From Actinoplanes derwentensis (GTDB lineage: Bacteria > Actinomycetota > Actinomycetes > Mycobacteriales > Micromonosporaceae): a stretch of 64,000 nt of DNA. The stretch spans positions 5,098,501 through 5,162,500 of the forward strand of contig NZ_LT629758.1 of the NCBI RefSeq assembly GCF_900104725.1, given 5' to 3'. This document shows positions 48,773 through 57,895 of the stretch, one piece after another. How positions within the stretch are numbered: the first letter of the stretch is position 1; the number at the start of each line of letters is the position of its first letter. A program made the translations under genes and the position numbers. Below the pieces are notes generated by a model. It saw only the letters and a list, made by a program, of their open reading frames with translations. It ran no database searches and had not been told where the DNA came from.

Positions 48773-50524
48773 TCACAGAGTGGCGGCCCAGGACAGCAGT
48801 TCGGTACGGGCCGCGGTGAGCGTGGCGGCCGGCACCGACGCCACATCGGACGCGTTGACCACCAGCGCCACGTGCACACTCCCCGCCGCCGAGCCGGCCG
48901 TGGCCAGCAGCAACCGCCGGGCCGTGGTGGCGCCCACCTCGGTACCGACGGCGATCACGCCGCTGGTACCGAGCCCGGAGCGGGTGCCGAGGTCGGACAC
49001 GACAACCGTCCGGCCGGTGGGGAACGACGCGGGCAGATGCAGTTCGGTCGGCGCTCCGAGCGGGGCCGCGGGTTCACGCCAGACCAGTACCCCGTACTGC
49101 CGCCCGGAAGTGAGCCCACTGATCGCGGTGAGCCGGGCGGGAACCGTGAGCCACGCCTGTTGCCGCCCGGCCCCGGCGAAACCGTCCCGGGCCAGGTCCT
49201 CGTAACCGAACGCGACGGTCGTGCCGGCCACCGCGCTCGGGTAGAGCCGGTCGAGCACCCGCGGATCGAGCCGCAGCGCCCCGTTGGCGATGACCGAGTG
49301 GTTCTCGCCGTTCCAGGCGTCGCCGGTGGTCTGCACCTTGCTGGGGTTGCGGTTCATCAGCTCGTTGTGCTTCCCGCTGTAGACGTCCCACTGCCACTGG
49401 GTGGCCGACAGCGGTGCCCCGGCGGTCGCCGCGTTGTTCCAGAAGTTGGCGCCGGACAGCCGGGAGTCGAGCCCCTGATACATCGAGCGGATCATCCACG
49501 GGGTGCGGGACGAGTCGATCGAGTTGCCGAACTCGGAGACGAACGCGCTGGTGTTCAGCGAGGCGGCCCGGTCCCGGATGCGGTTCATGGCGGCGTTGTA
49601 GGTGCCGTCGCCGGCCGCGGTCGGGTCCACCGACAGCCGGGCGCCGTCGTAGTAGTGGCTGTTGAAGACGTACCGGGAGCCGAGCGCCGGGATCGTGCTG
49701 AAGCCACCGGCCTCACCGAACGTGGTGTTCCAGAAGACCAGCGGTTCGGCGTAGACCGGCCGGTCGGACCAGCCGGTGTCGTCCATCGCCGTGCGGAACC
49801 TCTGATAGAACGGCAGCAGATACTGGGCTTCCCAGGTGGTTCCGGCCGCGCCGTCGAGCCCGCCGTCGAACGGCTCGTTGAACGGGTCGATCCCGATCAC
49901 CATCGGGTAGTCGACCCGCGAACGCAGGTGGGTGAGCATGGCGCGGGCCTGCGTCAGATAGGCGTCCTGCACGCCGTACTTGTTGCGCCAGAAGTCGTAG
50001 GCCGCCCCGCGTACCGCGTTGTTGGTCAGCATGTTCTGGCCCCACAGGATGCAGATGCCGCAGGACTCGGTCGGGTAGCCGCCGGCGTCGATCACCCATT
50101 TCGGGGCGCCGTCGCCGGTGTACCAGCTGCCCTGGTTGAACAGGTACGAGGAGTAGAGGTCCTGGTGGTAGTCGACGAGCACCCGGATGCCGCGGCTGGT
50201 GAACTCCCGGATCTGGGCGACCGCCCGGTCCAGGTAGGCGGTGTCGATCCGGTCCCGGGCCGGCTGGACGCCTTCCCAGCTGATCAGGTAGCGGATGGCG
50301 TTGGCGCCGGTGAGGTCACGCATCTGCGCCGCGGCGGTGGCCGCGTCGGCGGTGCTACGGAACGGCAGAAGTCCGTTCTCGTACAGTTTGGTGCTCCCGG
50401 AGACGTTGAAGCCACGAAGGACGATCTCCCGTCCCCGGGAGTCCGTGGGTGCCGCGACGGCGGGTTGCACCGGCACGACGATTCCCACCACGACCAGCAG
50501 AAGTGCTAGAAAGAGAGCCCGCAT
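48773..50524 (-). CDS. Secreted GH5 glycosidase (endoglycoceramidase-like)
   Basis: This 583-residue protein has a signal peptide (MRALFLALLLVVVGIVVPVQ, then PAVAA) and a GH5 (alpha/beta)8 barrel: EIVLRGFNVSG at the start, DYHQDLYSSYLFNQGSWYTGDGAP, acid/base Glu217 in IGIDPFNEPF, HYYDG, and nucleophile Glu331 in FVSEFGNS. A C-terminal beta domain follows from ~440. Endoglycoceramidases cut glycosphingolipid headgroups from ceramide; the YHQD and NEPF arrangement matches that GH5 subgroup. It is a good partner for the GH85 enzyme in scavenging eukaryotic glycans. Confidence 0.88.
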   Translation of the reverse strand: MRALFLALLLVVVGIVVPVQPAVAAPTDSRGREIVLRGFNVSGSTKLYENGLLPFRSTADAATAAAQMRDLTGANAIRYLISWEGVQPARDRIDTAYLDRAVAQIREFTSRGIRVLVDYHQDLYSSYLFNQGSWYTGDGAPKWVIDAGGYPTESCGICILWGQNMLTNNAVRGAAYDFWRNKYGVQDAYLTQARAMLTHLRSRVDYPMVIGIDPFNEPFDGGLDGAAGTTWEAQYLLPFYQRFRTAMDDTGWSDRPVYAEPLVFWNTTFGEAGGFSTIPALGSRYVFNSHYYDGARLSVDPTAAGDGTYNAAMNRIRDRAASLNTSAFVSEFGNSIDSSRTPWMIRSMYQGLDSRLSGANFWNNAATAGAPLSATQWQWDVYSGKHNELMNRNPSKVQTTGDAWNGENHSVIANGALRLDPRVLDRLYPSAVAGTTVAFGYEDLARDGFAGAGRQQAWLTVPARLTAISGLTSGRQYGVLVWREPAAPLGAPTELHLPASFPTGRTVVVSDLGTRSGLGTSGVIAVGTEVGATTARRLLLATAGSAAGSVHVALVVNASDVASVPAATLTAARTELLSWAATL

Positions 50525-50568
50525 ACATCGACGGTAGTCACTTGCTCACGATCGGCAAGCATTGCTCG

Positions 50569-51297
50569 TCAGTCGTTCTTCTGGTCATACAAGCAACCGG
50601 ACTTTTTGCCCAGCTTCGCCAGGCCCACCAGGTCACCCGCGCCCCACACGGCCTTCTTCGACGTGATCGTGTGGTACATGATCTGGCCCTTGTCCTCCTG
50701 CTCCGGGTGCGCCAGACCGATCGCGTGACCGATCTCGTGCATCAGCACCGCGCCGGTCACCCCACCGTTCGCCGCCCCGAAACCACGCTTCATCTTGCCG
50801 ACCGCCGGAGCGTTCAGCACGACCGCGCCCTGCACCATCCGCAGCGCGTCCGCACCGGTACCGGTGTACGCCGACTGCCACGACCCGCCACCCATGCCCA
50901 GCGCCCGCGCCCCCGACGGCAGCCACTTGCTGTGCTTACCGGGCGTGACCCAGGAGATCACCACTTCGGTGCCGGCCGGGTACGTGCCGTTGAACCCCTT
51001 CTCCGCCTGCGGAATGACACTCGTCGTGCCCGCGTACCGGAACGTCAGCCCGGTCGCCGCACTGATCCGGCTGAACGCGGTCTTCACCTCGGGCAACGAG
51101 TTCTTCGGAGCCCGGTCCAGATTCACCCGGTAGTCGATCGCGCCGCCGCACGGGTTCCAGCGGGCGACCGGCCCGGAACCGTCGGACTGGCTCATGAAGG
51201 CGTACGACTTGGCACTGCCGGCGGCGGCCATCGCCACTCCGGGCTGAGCAACCACCAGGGAAGAGATCGCGGCGAGCATGACGAGCACACGCTTCAT
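50569..51297 (-). CDS. Secreted matrixin-like metalloprotease
   Basis: This 242-residue protein has a signal peptide (VLVMLAAISSLVVAQPGVAMA) and the metzincin zinc motif HEIGHAIGLAH (187-197), followed by the Met-turn at about residue 207 (GQIMYHT). The size equals a minimal catalytic domain without a recognisable propeptide switch. It is a secreted protein-degrading enzyme next to the double-GGDEF gene on the same strand. Confidence 0.9.
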   Translation of the reverse strand: MKRVLVMLAAISSLVVAQPGVAMAAAGSAKSYAFMSQSDGSGPVARWNPCGGAIDYRVNLDRAPKNSLPEVKTAFSRISAATGLTFRYAGTTSVIPQAEKGFNGTYPAGTEVVISWVTPGKHSKWLPSGARALGMGGGSWQSAYTGTGADALRMVQGAVVLNAPAVGKMKRGFGAANGGVTGAVLMHEIGHAIGLAHPEQEDKGQIMYHTITSKKAVWGAGDLVGLAKLGKKSGCLYDQKND

Positions 51298-51359
51298 GTA
51301 GGCGTCCGATCTGATCGAAGGAGAAGCCCATTTCAGATCGGTACGGGTGCATGTACGGA

Positions 51360-53336
51360 TCACACTCGGGTGCGAACCGGTTTCTGTTCGTACAGACGCG
51401 CGTCAGCAGTCGCGTACAGGCTGTCGAAGTCATCGCCGTCCGCGCCCCGGACCGCCGCACCGATACTCACGCCGGTCCGCGTCTCCAGCACCTCCCTGAT
51501 CCGCTCCGCCACCACGTCCGGATCCGTGCCGTCACCCGGAAGCACCACGAACTCGTCACCACCGAGACGACCCACCACGCCGTACGACCGCAGCACCGAC
51601 GCCGTCCACTTCAGCAACTCGTCACCGGCGGCATGCCCGAGCCGGTCATTGAGCTGCTTGAACCCGTTCAGATCAAGGACCAGAAGAGCGGCCCCCTGGC
51701 CGGTACGGTCGAACCGCTCCGCGAAACCACGCCGATTCAGCACCTCGGTCAGCACGTCCACCCGCGACAACCGGGTCAGCATCCGGCGCTGGCGGGCCGC
51801 CGCCCGGCCCTGCATCGCACACGCCCACGCGACCGCCGCCGTACTCAGCGACTGGATCGCGACATACCAGCCACCGGCGTCCCCGACCCGCGTCCCGACC
51901 AGCACGTACAACGCCCCCGACACCAACGCCACCGGAACCGCCACCTTCGGGCGCATGCCCAGCGTCAGCAGCGGGATCGACAGCAGGATCCCCACCCCCA
52001 GCGGCTGATCCACCCCACCGTCCAAGGTGGCGACCGCCGCGCAACTCAGGAACGCACTCACCGAGAACACCAGCATCAACGGCCGGGCCGTCCGCGAACC
52101 ACTGAGCCAGCCGGCCCCCAGCACCACTGCCAGACCGGTCAGGAACCCCCACACCGACAGCGCGATCACCCCGGCTCGATGCGGGTGATCGGCGGCCACC
52201 AGCACCGCGTAGACCAGCGCCACACAGGTCTGGGTCATCGACATCCAGCCCGGATCGGCGATCGCGTGCCGACGGCGCTCCCCCTTCTCGATGTCGCCGG
52301 CCACGATGTCCCGGCGGACACCGTCACGGGCGGCCGCCACCACCGCGGCGGTCGGGGTCCGCCGTACCCGCGAATTCTTGTCCTGATAGAGCCGCTCGTC
52401 GGCGATGCCCGTCAGAGTCGCCGGGTCGGTGCCGTCGTCCGGGAAAGTGGCCCGCCCCAGACTCGCCGGAGCACCACTGCTCAACCGCTCCCGCAGCCGT
52501 CGCACCGCCTCCTCGCCGTCGGTCCCGGTCACCAGCACCGCGAACTCGTCACCGCCCAGCCGGCCCGCCGCGTCACCCGGCCCCAGCCCGGCGCGCAGCT
52601 CCTGCCCCACCCAGGTCAGCAGATCGTCACCGGCCAGATGGCCGTACGTGTCGTTGACTTCCTTGAAGTGGTCCAGATCCAGCAGCACCAGCGTCACCGG
52701 GGCACTGCCCGCGTCCGCGATCGCGGTGGTCACCCACTCGTCGAACCCACGCCGGTTCAGGCAGCCGGTCAGCGGATCCGTCCGTGAACTGTCCGCCAGC
52801 CGCCGCCGTAACGACGCCAGCACACTCGAATGCCGCAGGCACAACACCGCGACACAACCGAACCCCAGCGCGTGCACCAGCGGATACCCCGCCGGGGCCG
52901 GATCACCCCAGACCCACACCAGCGCGTACGCCGCCAGCCCCAGCCCCGCCACCACCAGGAACGCCCGCGGCGGCACCACGATCGCCATCAGCACCACGGT
53001 CAACGGAATGAACGACCCCAGCGGCCCGCCCAGCCCCGTGTCGATCAGCCCCAGAGCCGCCGACCCGGCCACGTTGACCGCCGCCGCCGCCAGCTGGATC
53101 CAGATCCACCAGCGGGTCCGCGCCACCAGCCCCGCCACCGCCCACCCGAACACGGCGAACAAGATCAGAGCCGACGACACCATCAGGATGAAGACCTGGC
53201 ACGGCGAACCCCAGGTGCCGATCGCGTACGCCGCCGACAACACCCCCGGAACCGCCCCGTACGCGGCCGAAGCCCGCAACGACTGCCGCCGGGACTGTGG
53301 GGATCCGCGTTCCACGAGACGCGCACCTCCCCGCAC
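51360..53336 (-). CDS. Tandem membrane-GGDEF, membrane-GGDEF diguanylate cyclase-like protein
   Basis: This 658-residue protein is an internal duplication. Each half has about five to six transmembrane helices and then a GGDEF domain: first at SSRTDPLTGCLNRRGFDEW ... GRLGGDEFAVL (~185-345), second at SRVDVLTEVLNRRGFAERF ... GRLGGDEFVVL (~530-655). Both active-site GGDEF motifs are intact. No RxxD inhibitory site is visible before either motif. Diguanylate cyclases work as dimers of GGDEF domains, so one polypeptide could form an intramolecular pair. GTG start. Confidence 0.9.
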   Translation of the reverse strand: MRGGARLVERGSPQSRRQSLRASAAYGAVPGVLSAAYAIGTWGSPCQVFILMVSSALILFAVFGWAVAGLVARTRWWIWIQLAAAAVNVAGSAALGLIDTGLGGPLGSFIPLTVVLMAIVVPPRAFLVVAGLGLAAYALVWVWGDPAPAGYPLVHALGFGCVAVLCLRHSSVLASLRRRLADSSRTDPLTGCLNRRGFDEWVTTAIADAGSAPVTLVLLDLDHFKEVNDTYGHLAGDDLLTWVGQELRAGLGPGDAAGRLGGDEFAVLVTGTDGEEAVRRLRERLSSGAPASLGRATFPDDGTDPATLTGIADERLYQDKNSRVRRTPTAAVVAAARDGVRRDIVAGDIEKGERRRHAIADPGWMSMTQTCVALVYAVLVAADHPHRAGVIALSVWGFLTGLAVVLGAGWLSGSRTARPLMLVFSVSAFLSCAAVATLDGGVDQPLGVGILLSIPLLTLGMRPKVAVPVALVSGALYVLVGTRVGDAGGWYVAIQSLSTAAVAWACAMQGRAAARQRRMLTRLSRVDVLTEVLNRRGFAERFDRTGQGAALLVLDLNGFKQLNDRLGHAAGDELLKWTASVLRSYGVVGRLGGDEFVVLPGDGTDPDVVAERIREVLETRTGVSIGAAVRGADGDDFDSLYATADARLYEQKPVRTRV

Positions 53337-53404
53337 CAGTTGGACCCCGCCACCATCGGCGATCCCCCACCGCCCTTGAGCTTTTCATCCGTGCGCGCAG
53401 TGAT

Positions 53405-54001
53405 TCACCTGTTCGAGATGGGGTCTTTCCACAGGTCGGCGCCGGTGAGCATGCCGACGAACGGCATGGTCTGCTCGCATCGAGGGCAGGCCGGGAACTC
53501 CGGGTCCTGAATCCAGTGTGGTGAACCGCCCAGCGTGGAACCGTCGGCCTCCCACGCGTTTCCGGCGAACGGGCTGGACCGCTCCGCGCCGATTCCCAGC
53601 GGCGGGCCGTCGGGCAGCGCGTCCACGTCCCACGCCTGGGGCACCGGCAGGTAGGAGGGCTTCTCGGTCTCCGGTGCGAACCGGCCGTCCTCGGTGAGGA
53701 TCGTCCCGTAGCTGCCGCACAGGGTGCAGGTGGTGACCAGCAACCGGCCGGACTCGGCGCCGAAGAGGTCCGGCAGGATCGCCCGATCGACGTCGAGCAG
53801 CCGGGTCATCGCGAACCCGCAGAAGCCGCACTCCCCAAGCCGCCCACCGGAGATCGGCACCGGCTCACCGGTGGTCAGGGACAGCGCGACAGAGCTGGTC
53901 AACCGGCGGGCGGCACCGGCGGGCGACAGCTCCCAGCCACCGGAATGAGCGGCCCGGGTCAGCGGGACTCCGATCTCGGCGGCCCACGGCGGGGGTGGCA
54001 C
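53405..54001 (-). CDS. Hypothetical protein with zinc-ribbon-like CxxC motifs
   Basis: This 198-residue protein has three CxxC pairs (CGFCGF, CTLCGS, CPRCEQ) in a beta-rich context (SVALSLTTGEPVPISGGRLGE). It is likely a zinc-stabilised cytoplasmic protein of the DUF1963-like kind, which is a tentative label. GTG start. Confidence 0.7.
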   Translation of the reverse strand: MPPPPWAAEIGVPLTRAAHSGGWELSPAGAARRLTSSVALSLTTGEPVPISGGRLGECGFCGFAMTRLLDVDRAILPDLFGAESGRLLVTTCTLCGSYGTILTEDGRFAPETEKPSYLPVPQAWDVDALPDGPPLGIGAERSSPFAGNAWEADGSTLGGSPHWIQDPEFPACPRCEQTMPFVGMLTGADLWKDPISNR

Positions 54002-54071
54002 GGACCAGCGCCGGAGACATCTCCGGCCGGGTCAAGGAAGCCGGGAAGGGCCGAAGGCAGCGATGCCGGGA

Positions 54072-54584
54072 TCAGGCGCCGGGGATGTCGAAGATCATGC
54101 AGCTGGACGTGGCGTGGGCGATCAGGCGGCCGGCGGCGTCGGTGATGCGAGACTCGGCCAGTGCGGTGCGGCGGCCCCGCTGCAGGACGGTGCCGGTGCA
54201 GGTCAGGCGGCCGGAGGCGATGGTGGCGGGGCGCAGGAACTTCACATTCAGGTCCATGCTCGTGTAGGCCACCCCGGCCGGCAGGGTGCTGTGCACCGAG
54301 CAGGCGGCGGCGGTGTCGAGCAGGGTGGAGAGGACGCCGCCGTGCACGGTGCCGAGCGGGTTGTAGTGGAATTCCTGCGGGTCGAGTTCGAGGGTGACGC
54401 TGCCCTCTTCGACGCGCATGCCGTGGCCGTCGATCAGCTGCATGATCGGTGGCGGCGGAAGCTCGCCGGACGCCATGGCGGTCAGGAGTTCCAGGCCGCT
54501 GCGCCGGCCCAGCAGGTGCGCGTGCTCGGCCGGGTCGGACCAGCCGAACGTACGGGTCCGGGTGGCGTCCTGGGTCTGCGTCAT
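54072..54584 (-). CDS. PaaI-like hotdog thioesterase
   Basis: This 170-residue protein has the hotdog signature FHYNPLGTVHGGVLSTLLDTAAACSVHSTLP and YTSMDLNVKFLRPATIASGRLTCTGTVL, the PaaI/YigI subfamily with a catalytic Asp/Glu-His loop. It hydrolyses acyl- or aryl-CoA thioesters. Start at MTQTQDA (54584). Divergent from the HxlR gene. Confidence 0.93.
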   Translation of the reverse strand: MTQTQDATRTRTFGWSDPAEHAHLLGRRSGLELLTAMASGELPPPPIMQLIDGHGMRVEEGSVTLELDPQEFHYNPLGTVHGGVLSTLLDTAAACSVHSTLPAGVAYTSMDLNVKFLRPATIASGRLTCTGTVLQRGRRTALAESRITDAAGRLIAHATSSCMIFDIPGA

Positions 54585-54640
54585 GGACGCAGGTTGGCAG
54601 AGGGTTGCTGCGTCTGTCAACGAGACTTAGCCTTCTTCAC

Positions 54641-55144
54641 ATGTCGAGCCCGTCCGCCCCACCCGCCGCCCTGAACTGGTCCGTCGACAACTGCACCATC
54701 GAGCGGGCGATGGGCGTCCTCGGCGAGAAATGGACCCTGGTGGTACTCCGGGAGGTGTTCGCCGGCATCCGCCGTTTCGACGACATGCGGGTCCGCACCG
54801 GCATCCCCCGGCAGGTCCTCGCCAACCGGCTGACCACCCTGGTCGGCAACGGGGTGCTGCGCCGCGATCCGTATCGGGAGCCCGGCGCCCGGCTCCGCCA
54901 CGAGTACCGCCTCACCGCGAAGGGCTTCGACCTCTACCCGATCATGATCGCACTGTCCGAGTGGGGGGACAGATATCTGGCCGACCCCGAAGGACCACCT
55001 ATCTCGTACGCCCACCGCGACTGTGGCGCCGAACTGCACCTGGACGTCACCTGCGCCGACGGCCACCAGGTCACCGAGAAGCGGGCGATCCAGCCCCGCC
55101 CCGGCCCGGGAGCGCACCCCCGGACCGAGACGAGTTCACCGTGA
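54641..55144 (+). CDS. HxlR family transcriptional regulator
   Basis: This 167-residue winged helix protein has NCTIERAMGVLGEKWTLVVLREVFAGIRRFDDMR and IPRQVLANRLTTLVGNGVL, with the HxlR conserved Cys near residue 18 that may sense redox or aldehydes. Probable regulator of the divergent thioesterase; only 56 bp lie between them. Confidence 0.92.
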   Translation: MSSPSAPPAALNWSVDNCTIERAMGVLGEKWTLVVLREVFAGIRRFDDMRVRTGIPRQVLANRLTTLVGNGVLRRDPYREPGARLRHEYRLTAKGFDLYPIMIALSEWGDRYLADPEGPPISYAHRDCGAELHLDVTCADGHQVTEKRAIQPRPGPGAHPRTETSSP

Positions 55145-55693
55145 CGAGCTGAGCGGCAGCGCCCGGACCAGCATCCGGTGCGACCGCCAGCCGGGGAACG
55201 GGATCAGATCCCCGGCGTGCTGGAACTTCATGCCCTGCAGAGCGCGCCACACCCGCGTGTTGGTCTCGGTGACCGCGAGTGCGGTGCGCTCCTCCGGCCG
55301 CTGACCGAGCAGCTCGGCGAAGAGCCGGATGCCGATGCGGTGCCGCTGCACGGTGGGGTCGACGAACGCCTCACAGATGGCGAACGTGCGCCCTTCCCAC
55401 TCCTCGGCGAGGCTGGGATCGTGGACATCGGTCAGGTCCCGCCACCACAGGGTCTCCGGCGGGAGTGGACAGCCCATGACGGCGCCGACCAGCTGGCCGT
55501 CCACGTAGCCGAGTGCGCCCTGATATCCGGGCGCCTCGGCGGTCCAGCGCAGACGGTCCTCGACGGACGGATCACTGTGGTCGATCAGGTGCAGATCGGC
55601 GGCGTGGACCCGCCGGTACACCGCCGCCAGTTCATCGATGTCGGCCTTCTCGGTAAGGACGACGGAACTACTTGATTCCTCGCGTGCCCCCAC
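55136..55693 (-). CDS. GNAT acetyltransferase behind an iron box
   Basis: This 185-residue protein reads VVLTEKADIDELAAVYRRVH, FAICEAFVDPTVQRHRIGIRLFAELLGQRPEERTALAVTETNTRVWRALQGMKFQHAG, a GNAT fold with motif A RxGIGxxL. The GTG at 55693 has a strong ggagg 7 bp ahead, better than the TTG at 55717. The iron box 55718-55736 lies 25 bp upstream, pointing to iron-repressed expression. It could act in siderophore or envelope chemistry, but no such genes adjoin. Confidence 0.85.
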   Translation of the reverse strand: MGAREESSSSVVLTEKADIDELAAVYRRVHAADLHLIDHSDPSVEDRLRWTAEAPGYQGALGYVDGQLVGAVMGCPLPPETLWWRDLTDVHDPSLAEEWEGRTFAICEAFVDPTVQRHRIGIRLFAELLGQRPEERTALAVTETNTRVWRALQGMKFQHAGDLIPFPGWRSHRMLVRALPLSSSR

Positions 55694-55717
55694 GCCTGAA
55701 CCTCCGTTAATTTCCAA

Positions 55718-55736
55718 TAAGGCAAGCCTTACCTAA
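55718..55736. promoter_or_regulatory. IdeR/DmdR-type iron box upstream of GNAT gene
   Basis: The 19-mer taaggcaagccttacctaa matches the actinobacterial iron-box consensus ttaggttagsctaacctaa (reverse complement ttaggtaaggcttgcctta) at about 15 of 19 positions. It is placed in the promoter position of the GNAT gene. Confidence 0.75.
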
Positions 55737-55761
55737 GCAGAGGTTCTTTCACATTGCCAAC

Positions 55762-56619
55762 TCAGGTGGTCCGCTCCCGCAGCCAGCGCTCGTGCGCGGC
55801 GGACGCCCGCGCCCACAGGACCGCCCGCTCCGGCTCGTCGAAGGTCATCCCGAAGACGCCGTCCAGCGCCGCGAAATAGTCGGCGGCGGTCACCAGTTCG
55901 GTGAGCGCGGCAGCCGCACCGATCCGGCTCAGATTCCGGCCGCGCAGGATGTCGGCGCCGGTAGCGTCCCGCCGGGCAGCCATCGGAGTCCGGACGAAAC
56001 CCGACGTCTCCGAGGTGGAGAGTTCCACATGCCGGACGGCAAAATCGGACATCATGGCTTTCTCGGTACGGAAATCCATGCCTCGGAAGCTCCCCGCCGG
56101 ATCATGATCGAACCGCCACCCGCCCGGTTCCGCCTCCGACGGCCGCAACGTGTACCGGAACGGGCCCTGCTCGTAAACTCCGGCCACCAGCGGCAACGGC
56201 CCGTGCAGACCGTCACCCATACCCAGGTCGACCAGCCACTGTCCGTCCGGCGACTCGGCCGACGGCAGCCCCGACACGGTCAGCACCAGGTGGTTGCCGC
56301 TGGCCCCGGCCTCGGCGTCCTGCCCCTGCACCCCGCCGACGTGCCGGGTGACCGCATAACCCAGCGCCCGCAGCAGCACCGAGAAGGCACCGTTCAAGTG
56401 GTAGCAGTAGCCGCCCCGGCCGGCCACGATCCGTCGCGCCGACTCCAGCGGGCAGACCGTGGTGGGCCGGCCCAGGTGGATCTCCAGCACTTCATAGGGC
56501 ACCCGCTCGGCGTGCGCGCGATGCAACGCCGACAGGGCCGCCACGCCGGGCTGGTGACCGGCTAGTTCGGGCAGGCCGAGCCGGGTCAGGTAGCCAGTCG
56601 GGTCGATGGTCTCGGGCAT
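55762..56619 (-). CDS. nat: Arylamine N-acetyltransferase
   Basis: This 285-residue protein has the NAT catalytic triad Cys72 (AGRGGYCYHLN), His110 (GASGNHLVL) and Asp131 (LVDLGMGDG), which is arranged like a cysteine protease. It transfers acetyl from acetyl-CoA to arylamines and hydrazines in the cytoplasm. The ATG (MPETID) is 30 bases inside the longer frame. Confidence 0.94.
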   Translation of the reverse strand: MPETIDPTGYLTRLGLPELAGHQPGVAALSALHRAHAERVPYEVLEIHLGRPTTVCPLESARRIVAGRGGYCYHLNGAFSVLLRALGYAVTRHVGGVQGQDAEAGASGNHLVLTVSGLPSAESPDGQWLVDLGMGDGLHGPLPLVAGVYEQGPFRYTLRPSEAEPGGWRFDHDPAGSFRGMDFRTEKAMMSDFAVRHVELSTSETSGFVRTPMAARRDATGADILRGRNLSRIGAAAALTELVTAADYFAALDGVFGMTFDEPERAVLWARASAAHERWLRERTT

Positions 56620-56704
56620 GCCCGACACGGTAGCCGCGGGGTACGACACCGCCCCGGTACAGAGCCGATCCGCCGCGGGCCGGGGTGCCGCTTAAACTCC
56701 GCGA

Positions 56705-57895
56705 GTGACGATCAGTGACACCACCCGGCGGCGGCCGGTCATCACCCTGCTGGTCGTCTGCCAGAGCAGTATCGGGCTGATCTTCGGTGGGATCGGGCTG
56801 TTCCTGCCGCTGATCCGCACCGATCTGGGGATCAGCTTCACCGAGGCGGGGACGCTCGCGGCGGTGAGCAATCTGACGTACGCGCTGATGCAGGTGCCGT
56901 CGGGTTACCTCGCCGACCGGTTTCCGCCGCGACGGCTGTTCCTGATCGGGATGCTCGGGCTGAACCTTCTGTCGGCGCTGTTCGCGGTGCTGGAGTCGTA
57001 CCCGCTGCTGTTGATCGATCAGGCCTTGGCCGGGGTCTTCCGGGCGCTGGTCTTCATGCCCGGCCTGCTGCTGATGACCGAGTTGTTCCCGCCGGGGCGG
57101 CGAGCGTCCGCGATGGGTTTGTACGTGGTCGGCGGCTTCTCGTCGAACATCCTGCTCAGCGCGATCGGCCCGGCTCTGGTCGGACCGCTCGGGTGGCGGC
57201 TGCTGTTCGTGCTGTTCGCCGGGTTCGGCCTGCTCAGCGTGGCGCTCTACCGCTACCTCGCCGGGCCGTCCGGGAGACGGGAGCCGTCCGGTGCCCCGGT
57301 CCGCTTCGGTGAACTGCCGGGTCTGCTCCGGCAGCGGATCGTCCAGCTCACCGCGGTCATCCAGTTCACCCGGCTGTCGGTCGCGCAGGGCTTCACGTTC
57401 TGGTTGCCCTCCTATCTGGTCGTGGATCGCGGGCAGTCACTGGCCGCCGCGGGGCTGGTCGCGGCTCTGGCGTCGGCGATCAGCGCACCGGTCAACTACC
57501 TCGGCGGTTACCTGTCCGACCGGATCAACCGGCCACTGCTCGTCATCGGCGGTTCCCTCGTCGTCCTCACCGGCGGGCTGACGCTGCTCACGTACGTACC
57601 CGGCATGCTCGGTGTCCTCGGTGTGGTGGCACTGATCTCGGTGGCGATCCAGGTGTACTTCGGGCCGCTGTTCGCTCTGCCGTTGCAGGTTCTCGGCGAT
57701 CGCAACGCCGGGCTGATCAGTGGAATCGGCAACTTCTGGGCCAATCTCGGCGGCTTCGCGTTCGTGTACGCGCTGGGCGCCGTCAAGGACACCACCGGCT
57801 CGTTCCGGGCCGGGTTCCTCAGCCTGGCGGTGCTCTGTGTGGTCGCGCTCATCGCCACGTGGGTGGCCCGGCCGTCACTCCGGCGAGCCGGGTAG
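56705..57895 (+). CDS. MFS transporter
   Basis: This 396-residue protein has 12 predicted helices and the MFS loop signature (QVPSGYLADRFPPRRLFLIG) in the first half, with a similar one later (NYLGGYLSDRINRPLL). GTG start. It is probably a drug or metabolite transporter. The 3' end overlaps the convergent esterase gene by 47 bp. Confidence 0.92.
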   Translation: MTISDTTRRRPVITLLVVCQSSIGLIFGGIGLFLPLIRTDLGISFTEAGTLAAVSNLTYALMQVPSGYLADRFPPRRLFLIGMLGLNLLSALFAVLESYPLLLIDQALAGVFRALVFMPGLLLMTELFPPGRRASAMGLYVVGGFSSNILLSAIGPALVGPLGWRLLFVLFAGFGLLSVALYRYLAGPSGRREPSGAPVRFGELPGLLRQRIVQLTAVIQFTRLSVAQGFTFWLPSYLVVDRGQSLAAAGLVAALASAISAPVNYLGGYLSDRINRPLLVIGGSLVVLTGGLTLLTYVPGMLGVLGVVALISVAIQVYFGPLFALPLQVLGDRNAGLISGIGNFWANLGGFAFVYALGAVKDTTGSFRAGFLSLAVLCVVALIATWVARPSLRRAG

